Shown in pieces: positions 26,111-38,100 of a stretch of 64,000 bases of DNA. A program made the translations under genes and the position numbers. Position 1 is the stretch's first letter, and each line of letters begins with the position of its first letter. The notes under the pieces were generated by a model, which saw nothing but the letters and a program-made list of their open reading frames with translations, did not search any database and was not told where the DNA came from. The DNA is from Calothrix brevissima NIES-22 (GTDB taxonomy: Bacteria > Cyanobacteriota > Cyanobacteriia > Cyanobacteriales > Nostocaceae), in assembly GCF_002367995.1 (NCBI RefSeq), contig NZ_AP018207.1:1302001-1366000 (forward strand), read 5' to 3'.

Positions 26111-28129
26111 TTAAGGTTGATAGCGAATGCTAAAGTAAAAGCCATCGTCTTGAGCGTTATTACCGCGATCGCTCAAGTTGACGAAGGGTATGCCATAATC
26201 TAAGCGCATTGTCAGTTTATCTATCCCCAAGGCTTGATTCCACAACAATCCTAAACCTGCGCTGGCTAAGAAGGTTTGATTGGGTAATTTATTGGGGTTA
26301 TCTGCTTGATTCCAGACTGCGCCTAAGTCGAGAAATGGAGCTAACTCAATGGTAGATAAACCGGCTTGATTGCGTTCTACTGTAATTCTATCTTCAATTG
26401 CGAAGCGAAAGCCATTATCGCCAGAGCGAGCATTTTGCCGATATCCGCGCACAGAACGTCCACCGCCAATGACGAATTGCTGAGAAGGTAAGAGACTATC
26501 TGGTGTAAGTTGTATTTCTCCTTGAAGGACTAATAAATTGCCTTGATTCAGTTGCTGTACGCGCTGTACTAAACCCTGCCAACTGAAAAAGCGTCCATCT
26601 GGTGTGGGATTGGCGTTGATTGTGGCATCGAGTAAACCTGTGCCTAAATTAAATTGCGATTGTAAATACCAAGCTCCTTGGGGATCGCGGTTGACATAAT
26701 CTTGGCTAAATTTAAATACGCTGGTACGGCTGACGCCATTAACATCGGGGCCGATACCAAAGGGGGTGGGTAGTCTGTCGAAAAGGAAGGTTTGCCCGCT
26801 TTGATGGGTAAAGCCAAAGGATAAAGCAAATTCTTCTCTAGGCGATCGCATTATCGGCTGACGGAAATTGATTTCATACACATCCAAATCAGCTTTAATT
26901 CCCAGGTTATCGAAGGGTGGCTGAGTAATTTCGTTGCTATTGGTGGCATATCGCAAACTAATTTTCCCGTTCATGGCATTGACGGGGATTTGGTATCTAA
27001 AGTCAAAAACGTCAGAACCACCTGTGAGAGTATGATACCACGTTCCGGCTAATTCATCACCATTACCTGTAAGATTGCGATGTCCTAGTTCAATGCCAAA
27101 TCTTTCTGAACCAATGCTAGGTGGTGAATAGTTATCGATGCTGAGGTTGCTAATGATGGGATTTGCTTCTTCAACTCTGACAATGAGAATACTTTCACCG
27201 ACTTTACCTGTAGGGCGTAAACTGGCTTCGACATTATTAAACAGGGGATCGAGTCGCAGTAGGCGTAGTTGTTCTTCGAGTTTAATTGTATTTAAGGGAA
27301 TGCCTGCACCTAAGCGAATGCGATCGCGAATATAACCAGAATTTAACCGCTTGTTTCCTTGAATATCTATGTCTGCAACTCGTCCTTCAATGACGCGAAT
27401 GACAACTACACCATCTGTATTTCCTGGCTGGATGGTTTCGGGGATTGCTCTGGAATTAATATAGTTATTATTTAGGTAAAGCTGGGTAATCGCATCAGCA
27501 GCTTGGCGCAACTCTTCGATTGTTAATTCTCGCCCTGCGAATGGCTGGACAATTTGATTTAACTGTTGTTCTGTAAATACAGTACTACCTATAACTTTAA
27601 TTGTGCGCGCATTAATCCGCTCAGGAATAACTGGTGCTGGTGCGGTTGGATTTGTTTGAGAATACTGTTGACGGTTGACTGTTGACTGTTGACTGTTGAC
27701 TGTTGACTGTTGACTAGTGGCTATTGACGGTTGACGGTTGACGGTTGACGGTTGACGGTTGACGGTTGACGGTTGACTGTTGACTGTTGACTGTTGACTA
27801 GTGGCTATTGAGTTGGGATTAGTGGCTATTGAGTTGGGATTAGTGGCTATTGAGTTGGGATTAGTGGCTATTGAGTTGGGATTAGTGGCTATTGAGTTGG
27901 GATTAGTGGCTATTGAGTTTTGACTATTGACTATTGACTTTTGACTATTGACTATTGACTGTTGACTAGAAATTTCACTAGCTTTTGCTTTTAACCCAAT
28001 AATCCCCATCGTTGATAATAAATGCAGAATCAGCAAGCTGGAATGCCAACTCAGACGGGGAAATAAATCAATTAATCTTTTTTTAATGCGGATTTTAGGC
28101 GTAAGACCAGTTTTTCTACCTTGTATCAT
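26111..28129 (-). CDS. Two-partner secretion translocator (TpsB, FhaC/ShlB-like) with repeat-encoded linker
   Basis: Outer-membrane Omp85-family pore that exports a TpsA exoprotein, 672 residues. Residues 25-50 look like a signal segment (SSLLILHLLSTMGIIGL). Residues 55-160 are low complexity, encoded by 21-bp units (NSIATNP five times) and 7-bp units (STVNSQ/STVNRQ). Two POTRA domains follow at about 171-330 (INARTIKVIGSTVFTEQQL; GRVADIDIQGNKRLN), then the 16-strand barrel with the conserved VRGY loop motif in GGGRSVRGYRQNARSGDNG. It ends FYFSIRYQP. It is divergent, 208 bp apart, from the haemagglutinin-CHAT protein, which is therefore its likely cargo. Confidence 0.92.
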   Translation of the reverse strand: MIQGRKTGLTPKIRIKKRLIDLFPRLSWHSSLLILHLLSTMGIIGLKAKASEISSQQSIVNSQKSIVNSQNSIATNPNSIATNPNSIATNPNSIATNPNSIATNPNSIATSQQSTVNSQPSTVNRQPSTVNRQPSIATSQQSTVNSQQSTVNRQQYSQTNPTAPAPVIPERINARTIKVIGSTVFTEQQLNQIVQPFAGRELTIEELRQAADAITQLYLNNNYINSRAIPETIQPGNTDGVVVIRVIEGRVADIDIQGNKRLNSGYIRDRIRLGAGIPLNTIKLEEQLRLLRLDPLFNNVEASLRPTGKVGESILIVRVEEANPIISNLSIDNYSPPSIGSERFGIELGHRNLTGNGDELAGTWYHTLTGGSDVFDFRYQIPVNAMNGKISLRYATNSNEITQPPFDNLGIKADLDVYEINFRQPIMRSPREEFALSFGFTHQSGQTFLFDRLPTPFGIGPDVNGVSRTSVFKFSQDYVNRDPQGAWYLQSQFNLGTGLLDATINANPTPDGRFFSWQGLVQRVQQLNQGNLLVLQGEIQLTPDSLLPSQQFVIGGGRSVRGYRQNARSGDNGFRFAIEDRITVERNQAGLSTIELAPFLDLGAVWNQADNPNKLPNQTFLASAGLGLLWNQALGIDKLTMRLDYGIPFVNLSDRGNNAQDDGFYFSIRYQP
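27666..27919. repeat. Heptad and 21-bp tandem repeats inside the TpsB gene
   Basis: Seven 7-bp units at 27666-27714 (TGTTGAC, one GGTTGAC), eleven at 27724-27800 (TTGACGG then TTGACTG), and five full 21-bp units starting AGTGGCTATTG at 27800-27904 plus a partial one to 27919. Three heptads make 21 bp, so changes of heptad number other than by three shift the TpsB reading frame. Confidence 0.9.
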
Positions 28130-28337
28130 GTCCGTATCTAGGGATGTTTGATGTAACTAACTGGCCTGTTTGGACTCCGGATTATGCCATAACGCCCCAG
28201 TATTATTTGAATATCATATTTTCGCGACCGGATTACAAAGAATTGATGTATTTAAGTACAATTTTGGGCAAAGAATTCTCCGTAATAACCCTAGCATTAT
28301 ATCCTGGTAACAGGTTAACAATATCTGGAGCCTTTCC

Positions 28338-31300
28338 ATGTCAGCACCGATTTCTATTGTCATTACTAGTTACAATCGGGAGCGTTATCTACAAGACGCG
28401 ATAAAAAGCGTTTTGCAGCAGACATGGCAAGATTTTGAATTAATAGTTTGGGATGATGGTTCTAGTGATAACTCAGTCGCGATCGCTCTACAATATGCAC
28501 AACAAGATAGACGAGTGCGGGTAGTAGCAGCACCGCATCAGGGAATTGTGTTAGCGCGTCAAAGTGCGATCGCGCAAACTAAAGGAAAATACTTTGGTTG
28601 GGTAGATAGCGATGATATCCTTGCACCGACAGCTTTAGCTGAAACGGTTACTTTGCTCCACCGTCACCCAAAGATGGGATTTGTCTATACTGATTATCTC
28701 GATATTAATGAAAATTCTCAAGTTATGGGATATGGCGATCGCTGTCGCATTCCTTATTCTCAAGAGCGAATGCTTGTAGATTTCATGAGTTTTCAATTCC
28801 GCTTAATTCGCCGGCAAACATACGATTTAGTCCAGGGATTTCACGGTTCGCCGAATTATGCTGAAGATTACGACTTATGTTTGCGGCTGTCAGAGGTAGG
28901 GCAGGTAGGGCGGATCGAGAAGCCACTATATTATTACCGCAACCATTCCGGTAATATCTCGCAAATACACAGGTTAGAAGTTCTTCTCTGTTCTCAACAA
29001 GCTATTAATCGAGCTATACAACGTCGGGGAATAGCAAAGAAATATCAAATAGATTTGGATCTACTTGCAGGTCGTTTCGTTTTACGGCACAAACCTTCCT
29101 TCCGGAATTTTATCAGTAAAGTCGGCAATTCTATAATTAAAGCTATATTTCCCCTAACGCTAGCTATGAATGCGGGGTTAGCACAAGGGCAAATTGTCCC
29201 CGCAGTTGATGGTACGGGTACTATCGTTACACCCAATGGGAATATATTAGATATTCATGGGGGAACCACATCTAGTGATGGTGCGAATCTGTTCCACAGT
29301 TTTCAACAATTTGGCTTGACACCAGAACAAATTGCTAACTTTCAAGCTAATCCTAACCTGCAAAACATTCTCGGTCGGATAACTGGCGGTAATCCTTCGA
29401 TTATTAATGGTTTAATTCAAGTAACCGGTGGTAACCCTAACCTGTTTTTAATGAATCCCGCCGGATTTGTCTTTGGTGCTAATGCTAGCTTAAATGTTCC
29501 CGGTGCTTTCACCGTCACAACCGCCAATGGTATTAGCTTTGGTAACAACTGGTTTAACGCCACAGGAACTAATAATTACTCAGTTTTAGTGGGGAATCCT
29601 ACAGGCTTTGCCTTTACCATGAACCAGCCAGGCGCAATTTTCAATGCGGGGAATTTGGCAGTAGGTACGGGACAAAGTTTAAATCTATTAGGTGGTACAG
29701 TAATTAATAATGGGGAATTGTCAGCCCAATCGGGTAAAATCTCCGTTACCTCTGTACCCGGACAAAGTTGGATACGTCTGAGCCAACCTGGGAATTTATT
29801 AAGTTTAGAAGTTGAAAGTCTAGCGGGGAATAGCAATCAACCAACCAACTGGAATATCCCCATCGCTGCTTTACCAGAATTGCTCACGGTTGGGAACACA
29901 GGAATAATTGCTAACGCTGATGGTTCCGTAAAACTTCCCGGTACTAACGTCAATGTTCCCACCAATCCCGGCACAACTATTGTCAGTGGCAAAGTTGATG
30001 TATCTGGTAATACGGGCGGTACAGTTAATATTTTAGGCGCAAAAGTCGGGTTAGTTGGTGCAAATATTAACGCTTCTGGGAATAATGGCGGCGGTAATGC
30101 ACTGATTGGCGGCGATTATAGAGGAGAAGGAACAGTTCCCAATGCTAATCAAACTTATGTTGATGCGCGATCGCAAATTGCAGCTAATAGTAATTTAAAT
30201 GGTAATGGCGGACGAGTCATTGTCTGGGGTAATGATAACACCCAATTCTTTGGGAAAATCGCAGCTACTGGGGGTACTAATTTTGGGAATGGCGGTTTTG
30301 TAGAAGTATCCGGTAAAAATAACCTACTTTTCCAAGGTAATGTTGATTTGAGTGCGGTGAAAGGTAGCCTGGGTAATTTGCTATTAGATCCCACAGATAT
30401 TAATATTGTCGATTCTGCACCACAACCGGAGGATCGTTCTTTACCAACAATTCTCCAAGATGCTACCCCAGCGACATTTACAATTTCTAAATCAGCCTTA
30501 GAAAATCAAACTGCGGCTATTACCTTAGAAGCGACTAATAACATTACCGTTGCTGATGGGGTATCGCTAGATTTTATTAGCAGTGGGACAAACATTACCT
30601 TTACAGCTGATGCAGATAGTAATGGTGCGGGTTCTTTCATAATGGATAGCACCCAAACCATTAATACTAATGGCAGAAACATCTCGATTACAGGAGCTAG
30701 TTTAACTCTAGGTAATATCAATACAACTGCTAATTTCGCTCAAAGCGGTAATGTCAGTTTATTGGCAACGGGCAATAATATTATTGGTGGTGATATTATT
30801 GCCTCTGGTGGTGGTTATGGTAGTGGTAATATAGAGGTTACTAACAGAGGTAGCGCGATCGCCTTAGGAACTCTCAACACCAGTAATAATAGTACTAGTC
30901 CCAGAGGCGAGATTAAATTATCTGCCGTTGATAACATTACTACTGGTAATATTATTGCTACTGGCAACAGTCGAATCGCGATCGGTGAAGCTGGGCTGGC
31001 ACTGCAAGATACAGGTGTGACTATTACTAGTTTAACTGGTTCAATTACATCGGGGGATATTAACACCAGCAGAATTAGCAACGGTATTTCCCGCACTCCT
31101 GTCGGTGGTGGTTCAATAACGTTAGATGCTCCCAAAGGTAGTATTACTACAGGTGCAATTGACTCTTCAGTTACCATAGATAATAGTAGTAATTCTACTG
31201 GTGTAGGTGGTGCGGTGACCTTAAACGCTGCAAATAATATCACCACCAACGACATTAATACCACAGCCAGTTTTAGTACTAGCGAAGAATTTTCTGAGGG

Positions 31301-33992
31301 AATTGAAAGTTTGACAGCTGGGAATATCGCCGTTACTAGCAGTAATGGCACGCTGAATTTAGGAAATCTCAACAGCAGTACAATTGCAAGTACTTTCTCA
31401 GATGTCAGTACGGCTCAAGCAGGAACGATTAATTTAAGTTCTCTCGGTAATATTATTACAGGTAATATTAATTCCTCTGTTGACCAGAGTTATAACTCAG
31501 CTATCGGTGGCGATGTCGAAATTAAGACAGATACAGGCAGTATTACTACAGGAAATATCGATTCATCTATATTCAAAACTCAAGGCGGTGGCGATTTTAC
31601 AGGGACATCCGGTGCAGTTAACTTAAATGCCGCAGTTAATATTACTACTAATAATATTAATACCTCAGCTAGAGGTTTTAATGTTGATGGTAATGCAACT
31701 TTGCAAGCAGGTAATGTCACCTTAGAGACTACCAATCCTTTTGGCAGTAAAATTCAATTTAGTACCATCTCTTCACAAGTCATTACATCAGCCAATGATA
31801 ATAATCTTCAAGGTGGTAACGTGCAAGTGCTGACTAATGGCATCATTCAAGGTACGGGAACATTATCGGAAGATAGTACAGGCGATACCATATTCACAGG
31901 TAAAATTATCGATTTCGGAGAAGGTGGAAGTACTAGCGAGGGAGGTACGATCGCAATTCGCCATGATGGCGGCCCCGATAATGTAGACTTTATCGTAGGG
32001 AATTCAACTATTAACGGCACAACAGGCGCGCTGAATATTGGGGGAACTACGAGAATTGCTGCGGGTAGCTTGAGTTCACCTGTGTTACCCAATGGCGGAC
32101 TGGATACAACAACACCCACCGGCATTACAATTAATTCTGTAAATAGTCCGCCAACAATTACAGCTAAGACAACATTACCTGATACCCAAACTAATCAACC
32201 CGTTACATTTACCTTTGCAGATTTAGCACCACAAGCATCAGATGCGAATAATGACAACACAACGATTCAAATTAATGTCGTCAATACAGGCAGTTTAACT
32301 GTTAATGGTACTCCGGTTTCAGGAGTGACGACCATCAAGACTGGCGATACTTTAGAGTATACACCCCCTATAGATACTAATGGTTCCCTCAATGCTTTTA
32401 CCATTAGTGCGAACGATCGCGTTTCTACTTCAACACCAACACAAATCCAAATCAACGTCACCGCACCAACACCGACACCGACACCAACACCAACACCGAC
32501 ACCAACACCAACACCAACACCAACACCGACTCCCACACCGACTCCCACACCGACTCCCACACCAACACCAACACCAACACCAACACCAACACCAACACCA
32601 ACACCAACACCGACTCCGGATGTTCCTCCTTGCACTTTCCAATGTAATGAAAACACCCCACCTAATCCTATTCCCAATCCGCCCAAAAACGAGATTAGCG
32701 TTCTCGATTCTAACCCTACACCAGAAGGTGAATTTACAGCGAGAATAGCCAATTATCTGGGCGTATCTAGTCCTCGGCTCAAATCTCCCGATGAAGCAAG
32801 GGAAATTGCAGTCAAAATTGAGCAAGCTACTGGTGTCAAACCTGCGTTTATCTATATTAGTTTTGTTCCTGTAGAAGTTACACCTGATGGGTTGTTAGGA
32901 ACAGCTAAATCGACAAAACAGTTAGATACATCAGCAGAACAAGATAATCAACAACTAGAACTAGTAATAGTCACAGGAAAAGGCGAACCAATCCGTCGGC
33001 GCGTTCCGGAAGCAACAAAAGCTAAAGTTTTAGCAGTAGCGAAGGAATTTCGTGAACAAATTACTAGTCCGCAAAATCGTCGTCGCAACAGTTATTTAGC
33101 TTCAGCACAGCAGCTTTATCGTTGGCTAATTGCGCCCTTAGACGCAGAATTACAGGCGAAAAACATCAATAATTTGGTATTTTTACCCGATATTGGCTTA
33201 CGTTCTACGCCAATGGCGGCGCTACACGATGGTCAAAGATTTCTGGTAGAAAAATATAGTATAGGTTTAATGCCTAGCCTGAGTTTAACTAATACTTTGT
33301 ATACAGATATTAAGAAATCTCAAGTTTTAGCCTTGGGAGTTTCCCAAAGTACCCAAGGGCAAGAACCTTTACCAGCAGTCCCCGTAGAATTAAGCACATT
33401 AGTGTCAAAACTTTGGCAAGGAAAATTACTGCTAGACAAACAAGCGACTTTAGAAAATCTCAAAGCTATCCGCCGTCAACAGCCATTTGGGATTATTCAC
33501 ATGGCAACCCACGCTGATTTTAGTGCTGGTGCATTGAGTAACTCTTATATTCAGTTGTGGGAAGACAAGTTACGCTTAAACCAAATTCGGGAGTTACGCT
33601 TAAATGAACCCCAAGTAGAAATGATGGTGCTAAGTGCTTGTCGAACAGCTTTAGGAAACGAAGAAGCAGAAATTGGCTTTGCTGGATTAGCCGTATTAGC
33701 TGGGGTAAAAACTAGTGTCGCTAGCCTTTGGGCGGTGAATGATGTCGGTACAGCCGCATTAATGACGAAATTTTACGAAGGCTTGAAAACTTCGCCAATT
33801 CGTGCCGAAGCTTTAAGACAAGCCCAAGTAGCGATGGCAACAGGGAAAGTTTATATTAAGAATGGTCAAATTTTCGGTTTAGAACCCGTACAAAGTTTAC
33901 CTTTACCTGGAGACACAAGCGATCGCGCTAATGAATTACTATCCCATCCTTATTATTGGGCAGGATTTACAATGGTGGGAAATCCTTGGTAG
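28338..33992 (+). CDS. GT2 glycosyltransferase - TPS haemagglutinin - CHAT protease fusion
   Basis: A single 1884-codon frame. Residues 1-250 are a family 2 glycosyltransferase: [27 protein letters not shown] at 90-93 and AEDYDLCLR at 175-183. A signal-like hydrophobic stretch follows at 265-283 ([18 protein letters not shown]). From 285 a two-partner secretion domain with [15 protein letters not shown] at 366-380 leads into about 950 residues of Asn/Thr/Gly-rich beta-helix repeats. A cadherin-like segment precedes a Thr-Pro run at about 1376-1427. The C-terminus (1500-1884) is a CHAT caspase-like protease with His1725 (HMATHADF) and Cys1768 (LSACRTALG). GGAG 7 nt before the ATG at 28338 supports starting at the glycosyltransferase. 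A cytosolic enzyme fused before an export signal is very odd. Confidence 0.85.
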   Translation: MSAPISIVITSYNRERYLQDAIKSVLQQTWQDFELIVWDDGSSDNSVAIALQYAQQDRRVRVVAAPHQGIVLARQSAIAQTKGKYFGWVDSDDILAPTALAETVTLLHRHPKMGFVYTDYLDINENSQVMGYGDRCRIPYSQERMLVDFMSFQFRLIRRQTYDLVQGFHGSPNYAEDYDLCLRLSEVGQVGRIEKPLYYYRNHSGNISQIHRLEVLLCSQQAINRAIQRRGIAKKYQIDLDLLAGRFVLRHKPSFRNFISKVGNSIIKAIFPLTLAMNAGLAQGQIVPAVDGTGTIVTPNGNILDIHGGTTSSDGANLFHSFQQFGLTPEQIANFQANPNLQNILGRITGGNPSIINGLIQVTGGNPNLFLMNPAGFVFGANASLNVPGAFTVTTANGISFGNNWFNATGTNNYSVLVGNPTGFAFTMNQPGAIFNAGNLAVGTGQSLNLLGGTVINNGELSAQSGKISVTSVPGQSWIRLSQPGNLLSLEVESLAGNSNQPTNWNIPIAALPELLTVGNTGIIANADGSVKLPGTNVNVPTNPGTTIVSGKVDVSGNTGGTVNILGAKVGLVGANINASGNNGGGNALIGGDYRGEGTVPNANQTYVDARSQIAANSNLNGNGGRVIVWGNDNTQFFGKIAATGGTNFGNGGFVEVSGKNNLLFQGNVDLSAVKGSLGNLLLDPTDINIVDSAPQPEDRSLPTILQDATPATFTISKSALENQTAAITLEATNNITVADGVSLDFISSGTNITFTADADSNGAGSFIMDSTQTINTNGRNISITGASLTLGNINTTANFAQSGNVSLLATGNNIIGGDIIASGGGYGSGNIEVTNRGSAIALGTLNTSNNSTSPRGEIKLSAVDNITTGNIIATGNSRIAIGEAGLALQDTGVTITSLTGSITSGDINTSRISNGISRTPVGGGSITLDAPKGSITTGAIDSSVTIDNSSNSTGVGGAVTLNAANNITTNDINTTASFSTSEEFSEGIESLTAGNIAVTSSNGTLNLGNLNSSTIASTFSDVSTAQAGTINLSSLGNIITGNINSSVDQSYNSAIGGDVEIKTDTGSITTGNIDSSIFKTQGGGDFTGTSGAVNLNAAVNITTNNINTSARGFNVDGNATLQAGNVTLETTNPFGSKIQFSTISSQVITSANDNNLQGGNVQVLTNGIIQGTGTLSEDSTGDTIFTGKIIDFGEGGSTSEGGTIAIRHDGGPDNVDFIVGNSTINGTTGALNIGGTTRIAAGSLSSPVLPNGGLDTTTPTGITINSVNSPPTITAKTTLPDTQTNQPVTFTFADLAPQASDANNDNTTIQINVVNTGSLTVNGTPVSGVTTIKTGDTLEYTPPIDTNGSLNAFTISANDRVSTSTPTQIQINVTAPTPTPTPTPTPTPTPTPTPTPTPTPTPTPTPTPTPTPTPTPTPTPTPTPTPDVPPCTFQCNENTPPNPIPNPPKNEISVLDSNPTPEGEFTARIANYLGVSSPRLKSPDEAREIAVKIEQATGVKPAFIYISFVPVEVTPDGLLGTAKSTKQLDTSAEQDNQQLELVIVTGKGEPIRRRVPEATKAKVLAVAKEFREQITSPQNRRRNSYLASAQQLYRWLIAPLDAELQAKNINNLVFLPDIGLRSTPMAALHDGQRFLVEKYSIGLMPSLSLTNTLYTDIKKSQVLALGVSQSTQGQEPLPAVPVELSTLVSKLWQGKLLLDKQATLENLKAIRRQQPFGIIHMATHADFSAGALSNSYIQLWEDKLRLNQIRELRLNEPQVEMMVLSACRTALGNEEAEIGFAGLAVLAGVKTSVASLWAVNDVGTAALMTKFYEGLKTSPIRAEALRQAQVAMATGKVYIKNGQIFGLEPVQSLPLPGDTSDRANELLSHPYYWAGFTMVGNPW

Positions 33993-33993
33993 G

Positions 33994-34028
33994 TTGACAG
34001 TTGACGGTTGACTGTTGACTGTTGACTG
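33994..34028 (+). repeat. Five TTGAC heptads directly after the fusion-protein stop
   Basis: TTGACAG, TTGACGG and three TTGACTG units begin two bases after the stop codon. Confidence 0.8.
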
Positions 34029-34127
34029 ATAACATTTGCAATTCATCGTTTTGTAATTTGCATTCCTCAATGTAGAAGAGTAGGAACGCGATAATGCTTC
34101 ATGGTAAGGCAATAGAAGCAGAAAAGC

Positions 34128-34973
34128 GTGAATACAAAACTCCTCATTTCGCCTCAAGAACTCACGTCTGTATTAGCAGCAAAGCCATTACAAACTGTCA
34201 TTATCGATACGCGCAGCCCAGAAGATTATGCAATTTCTCATATTCCCCAAGCGCTGAATATTCGCGACTTTTTCACCTATTTATTAGAAAATTCCTCCCC
34301 TACAGGATTACAAAAATTGCAAGCGCATTTTACAGAAATTCTCAGTGGGTTAGGAATTTCTGGTGTAGAATCCTTAATTGTCTATGAAGACAGTTTTAAC
34401 CAAGGTTACGGTCAATCTTGTCGCGCAGCTTTTTTATTAAAATATTTAGGTTGCGCTGATGTGTCTATCTTACACGGGGGATATAAAGCTTGGTTGCAAG
34501 CAGGATTACCCACTACCAATGCAGTACCATTACGCCAAAGCAGTAGATTTCAATTGTCTCCCAAGGCGGAAATGATGGTGACTACTACAGAGATGTTAGC
34601 AGCAATTGACAATCCAGGAATTATTAAATTAGATGTACGCGATCGCGATGAATGGTTGGGGTTAAGTTCTTCTCCCTATGGTGCTGATTTTTGTCCTCGT
34701 AAAGGTAGAATTCCCAACGCTGTCTGGTTAGAATGGCATCGGTTAATGAGTTCATCTGCTGATATCGCCACGTTTCGCTCAAAAGCAGAAATCTTAGAAA
34801 TTTGTCAATCTGTAGGTATTACTAGCCATTCTACAGTTTACATTTATTGTTTTAAAGGTTCAAGGGCAGCGAATACTTTAATTGCTTTGGAATTAGCCGG
34901 AATTAAAGCCAGAAATTATTTTGGTTCTTGGAATGAATGGTCTCGCGATTTTTCCTTACCAATTGATATTTAA
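34128..34973 (+). CDS. Two-domain rhodanese (thiosulfate/3-mercaptopyruvate sulfurtransferase)
   Basis: Moves sulfane sulfur from thiosulfate or 3-mercaptopyruvate to an acceptor. 281 residues with two rhodanese domains. The first (about 1-130) has VIIDTRSPEDYAISHIPQALNI but no active-site Cys (VIVYEDSFNQGYGQ). The second (150-281) has KLDVRDRDEWLG, GRIPNAVWLEWHRLM and the active loop CFKGSRAANTL. One active and one inactive domain is normal for this family. The start is a GTG at 34128; no ATG is nearby in frame before the first strand. The active-loop sequence does not settle thiosulfate versus mercaptopyruvate. Confidence 0.9.
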   Translation: MNTKLLISPQELTSVLAAKPLQTVIIDTRSPEDYAISHIPQALNIRDFFTYLLENSSPTGLQKLQAHFTEILSGLGISGVESLIVYEDSFNQGYGQSCRAAFLLKYLGCADVSILHGGYKAWLQAGLPTTNAVPLRQSSRFQLSPKAEMMVTTTEMLAAIDNPGIIKLDVRDRDEWLGLSSSPYGADFCPRKGRIPNAVWLEWHRLMSSSADIATFRSKAEILEICQSVGITSHSTVYIYCFKGSRAANTLIALELAGIKARNYFGSWNEWSRDFSLPIDI

Positions 34974-34995
34974 AAATTCAAAATTCGCGTATTAA

Positions 34996-35031
34996 ATGTT
35001 GGGTTTCGCAAAGCCTCAACCCAACCTACGA
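34996..35031 (+). repeat. Partial copy of the GGTTGGGTT palindromic repeat
   Basis: GTTGGGTTTCGCAAAGCC followed by TCAACCCAACCTAC matches the right inner half of the element at 25079-25197. Confidence 0.5.
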
Positions 35032-35136
35032 TTTTTTTCATCATTTTATTCCTGTCAGTTCAGTAGGGGCACTGGCACTGCCATGCCCCGAAGCGCGTCA
35101 TTGACCTAAAATATGCTGTATGCTGAGAAATCCTGA

Positions 35137-38100
35137 TTAACCTGAGAAAGCTTGTCCAGAAACAACAATAAAACCAGCAGAATCAAGTTGCATTTCTGGT
35201 TGGCAAATTCCATCAATAATAGCTTTACTTACAGCAGTTACTATCTTCAACTCGTCAGTTAAAGTAGAATTTCCTGATTGTTGACTCAACTGCAAACGTA
35301 ATTGTTCTACTCTTTGGGCTAATTTTTGTTCAGCAATGGTAGCCGCAGTTGTGCATAATTCCTGAAAATCTCCACGTTCGCTGAGTAATTGTCTCGCAGT
35401 ATCGCGGACTTGATAGCAAATATTCTGCCAATTATCAGCCGGAATAAAATTATCCAGTACCTCAATACGTTCCTTAGCCAAATTATAATCTTGCCCTAAC
35501 TTATTGGTTTTATCTTTACTATAGGGACGTTGGAGAATGGTTAACAGTGATTCATCTGTAACAGTGGATAATAATTCCGAACCAGCATCAATAAAGATAC
35601 TTTCAATTATGGGCGGAAAGAAACCCTCAATCCAGCGCTTCCAGGAATTGAATTGAGAATTATCTTGTTGATGTTCGGCTAAAATCTGTTTGACGGCTTT
35701 GAGATTAGCTTCAACTAAATAATTACAACGGAAACCAAACCATTCCTTTTGTTGACTAGTATTCCATGATGTGTCTTGACGCCAAATTGCAAAAGCATGT
35801 CCTCTATCATCCCACTTGAGATAGTTACAAATTGCATCTACTAATCCTTCACCAACTCTAAACAACTTCAATTGAGAGTTTTGATTAGCTATCCGGCGAT
35901 TATAAGTGCCAAATTTATCAATATTACTATTAGCAAAGTAATTTTGAAATTCATCAGCACTGACTAGAGTTTGCTTGATGGGTTGATAGGATTTTACATC
36001 TGGTAATTCTGGATTATAGATTGATTTAAAGTGTAAGGCTTGGTCAATCCAACCTTCAAGGGCGCGTTTAATTTCCAGATGTTGACTGTCATAATCGTCT
36101 AAGGCTGCAAAATAGCTATTTTCGGTTTCTGACAGGTTAATTTCCGCTAAAGCATTTTCGGCGCTGATATTTATTTCAACTTGCGAGATTTCTTGTTGAA
36201 TGCTTTCTGTAGTTTGTAATAAACCACTAGCACCGCCATGAAATAGAGTAGTTTCTAGCTCTGGTAACTTCTTAGTAATATAAGGTTGGAAACTGGTAAT
36301 TGATTGATTAAAAATTGCCAGTCCATTTTTGAGGAAATTATACCAAGCACTATGCACACTTTCTTCTAAATCAACACCAACTAAAACAGTAAAATTAATC
36401 TCTGAAGAACGCCCAATTCTATCAATTCTGCTAATTCTTTGTTCTAGTTGCTTGGGTAACCAGGGAAGGTCAAAATTAATCATCCAATCGATAAATTGGA
36501 AGTTATGACCTATTTCAGCCGTAGAATCACAAACTAAGATAAAACAACTAGAATTAGTTTGAAACTGGGCTAAATTTTTCTCAGCTTGTGCGGGGTTTTG
36601 TTCTGATTGTTGACTAGTCACGCTAGCTGTACCAAAAATTTGCGATAAAGTCCGGACAATTTCGGTACAGCTTTGTTTAAAGCCTGTAAATATGACGATT
36701 TTGGGTAAATAATCGCCAGGAATCGGTCTTTGAATGCGCTGTTTAACTCTTTCACCGAGTTGCTTGATATTGCTGCGATATGATTGCAATCCCAGAATTT
36801 CCGATAGGCGATAGAGGATGATAATCTTAAGTAGTTCAATGCGATCGCCATCTTCTGAAGGTTGGCTGATAATTTGGCGCAATGACATCAACAGCTCGTT
36901 TTCTCCCGGAAATTTAGCCGTTTGCGTCAATATATTGCCATCATCATTGCCAAATTCTTTAATTAGCTCCGGATTGCGAATTCCACTTAAACGCGCTGCA
37001 ATTACCTGTTCTAAAATACCTAACCAAGTACCAGCCGCTAAAAACAATAACAGAAAAATGCGTTGATATTCTGGTTGATGCGGTGCGGTAGTCCGCCATT
37101 TTTCGATGATTTCATGAATGTCATAGGAACGCTCATCTAAATCATATTCTTCTTTGGGTGTAATCTGGCGATTAAAAATAGCATCTGGAACATTAGCACG
37201 ACGGTTACAGAGAATTTGGCGACTCAGACTATAGGTATCGCTAATATGCTGACAAATTGTCTGGATAATTGTCTCTTGCTGAGAATTTTGCCAATCCTCA
37301 ATCAAATTGAGTAAATATTTATCTTCAGGTAATAAATTTTGCAGTTGCTCTAAATTTGTTTTCACGTTTAAAGCATCAGCTTCTTTTTTGAGAGAGAAGA
37401 TAATTTTACCCAGGATTTGATGTTTTTTAATTTTTTCCCGAAACCCAGCTACATCATTGAGTTTATAGGTTTCTGGCTCTAGTAAATACAGCAGAATCGG
37501 CAATTCTTTTTCATTGCTGATATCTGGATTGGTAGACAATAAAATTAACCGTTCGCTTCTATGAGCTAAATTTTTGTAAGCTTCAAAACGCTGGCGTACT
37601 GCTGTTTCTAAAGAAGTAGCCATTGCTGCAACTTGCTGTGCTTCATCGATAATCAGCAAGCCTACACTGGCTTTTGGGTTAATTTTATGAACATCATCAA
37701 AGGACAGTACAGCAACTCGTTTAGGAAAATGAGAAATGTAAAATTTCTGTTCTAATTCCTGCCGCCATTGTGGTAGTAAATATGGGGGAACAACAACTAC
37801 TGCACCTTTTTTCGGTTCATCCAAGAGATATTGACGGAGAATTATACCAGCTTCTATAGTTTTTCCTAGTCCGCCTTCATCTGCTAATAAATAGCGTTGG
37901 TTAGCATCTTCTAAGACGCGGCGAACAACTTCAACTTGATGGGGATAAAGATTAATATTGGCAGAAATCAATCCTGTCATTCCACGACTCACAGCACGCT
38001 GCTGAACTAAAGATTTGAGTAAAGCAAATCTTCTGTCATACAAATAAGGCGTTTCTTGACCTTTAATTGCTAAAGTTTCAATAGAATCTTTAACTGCGAG

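Noticed and set aside
28144-28404. 86-codon frame between the TpsB gene and the fusion protein
   Set aside because: No recognisable motif, and it overlaps the well-supported start and ribosome site of the fusion gene at 28338.
32267-32825. Antisense frames rich in Val-Gly or Cys-Trp
   Set aside because: They are the reverse readings of the ACACCA/ACACCG hexamer that encodes the Thr-Pro run.
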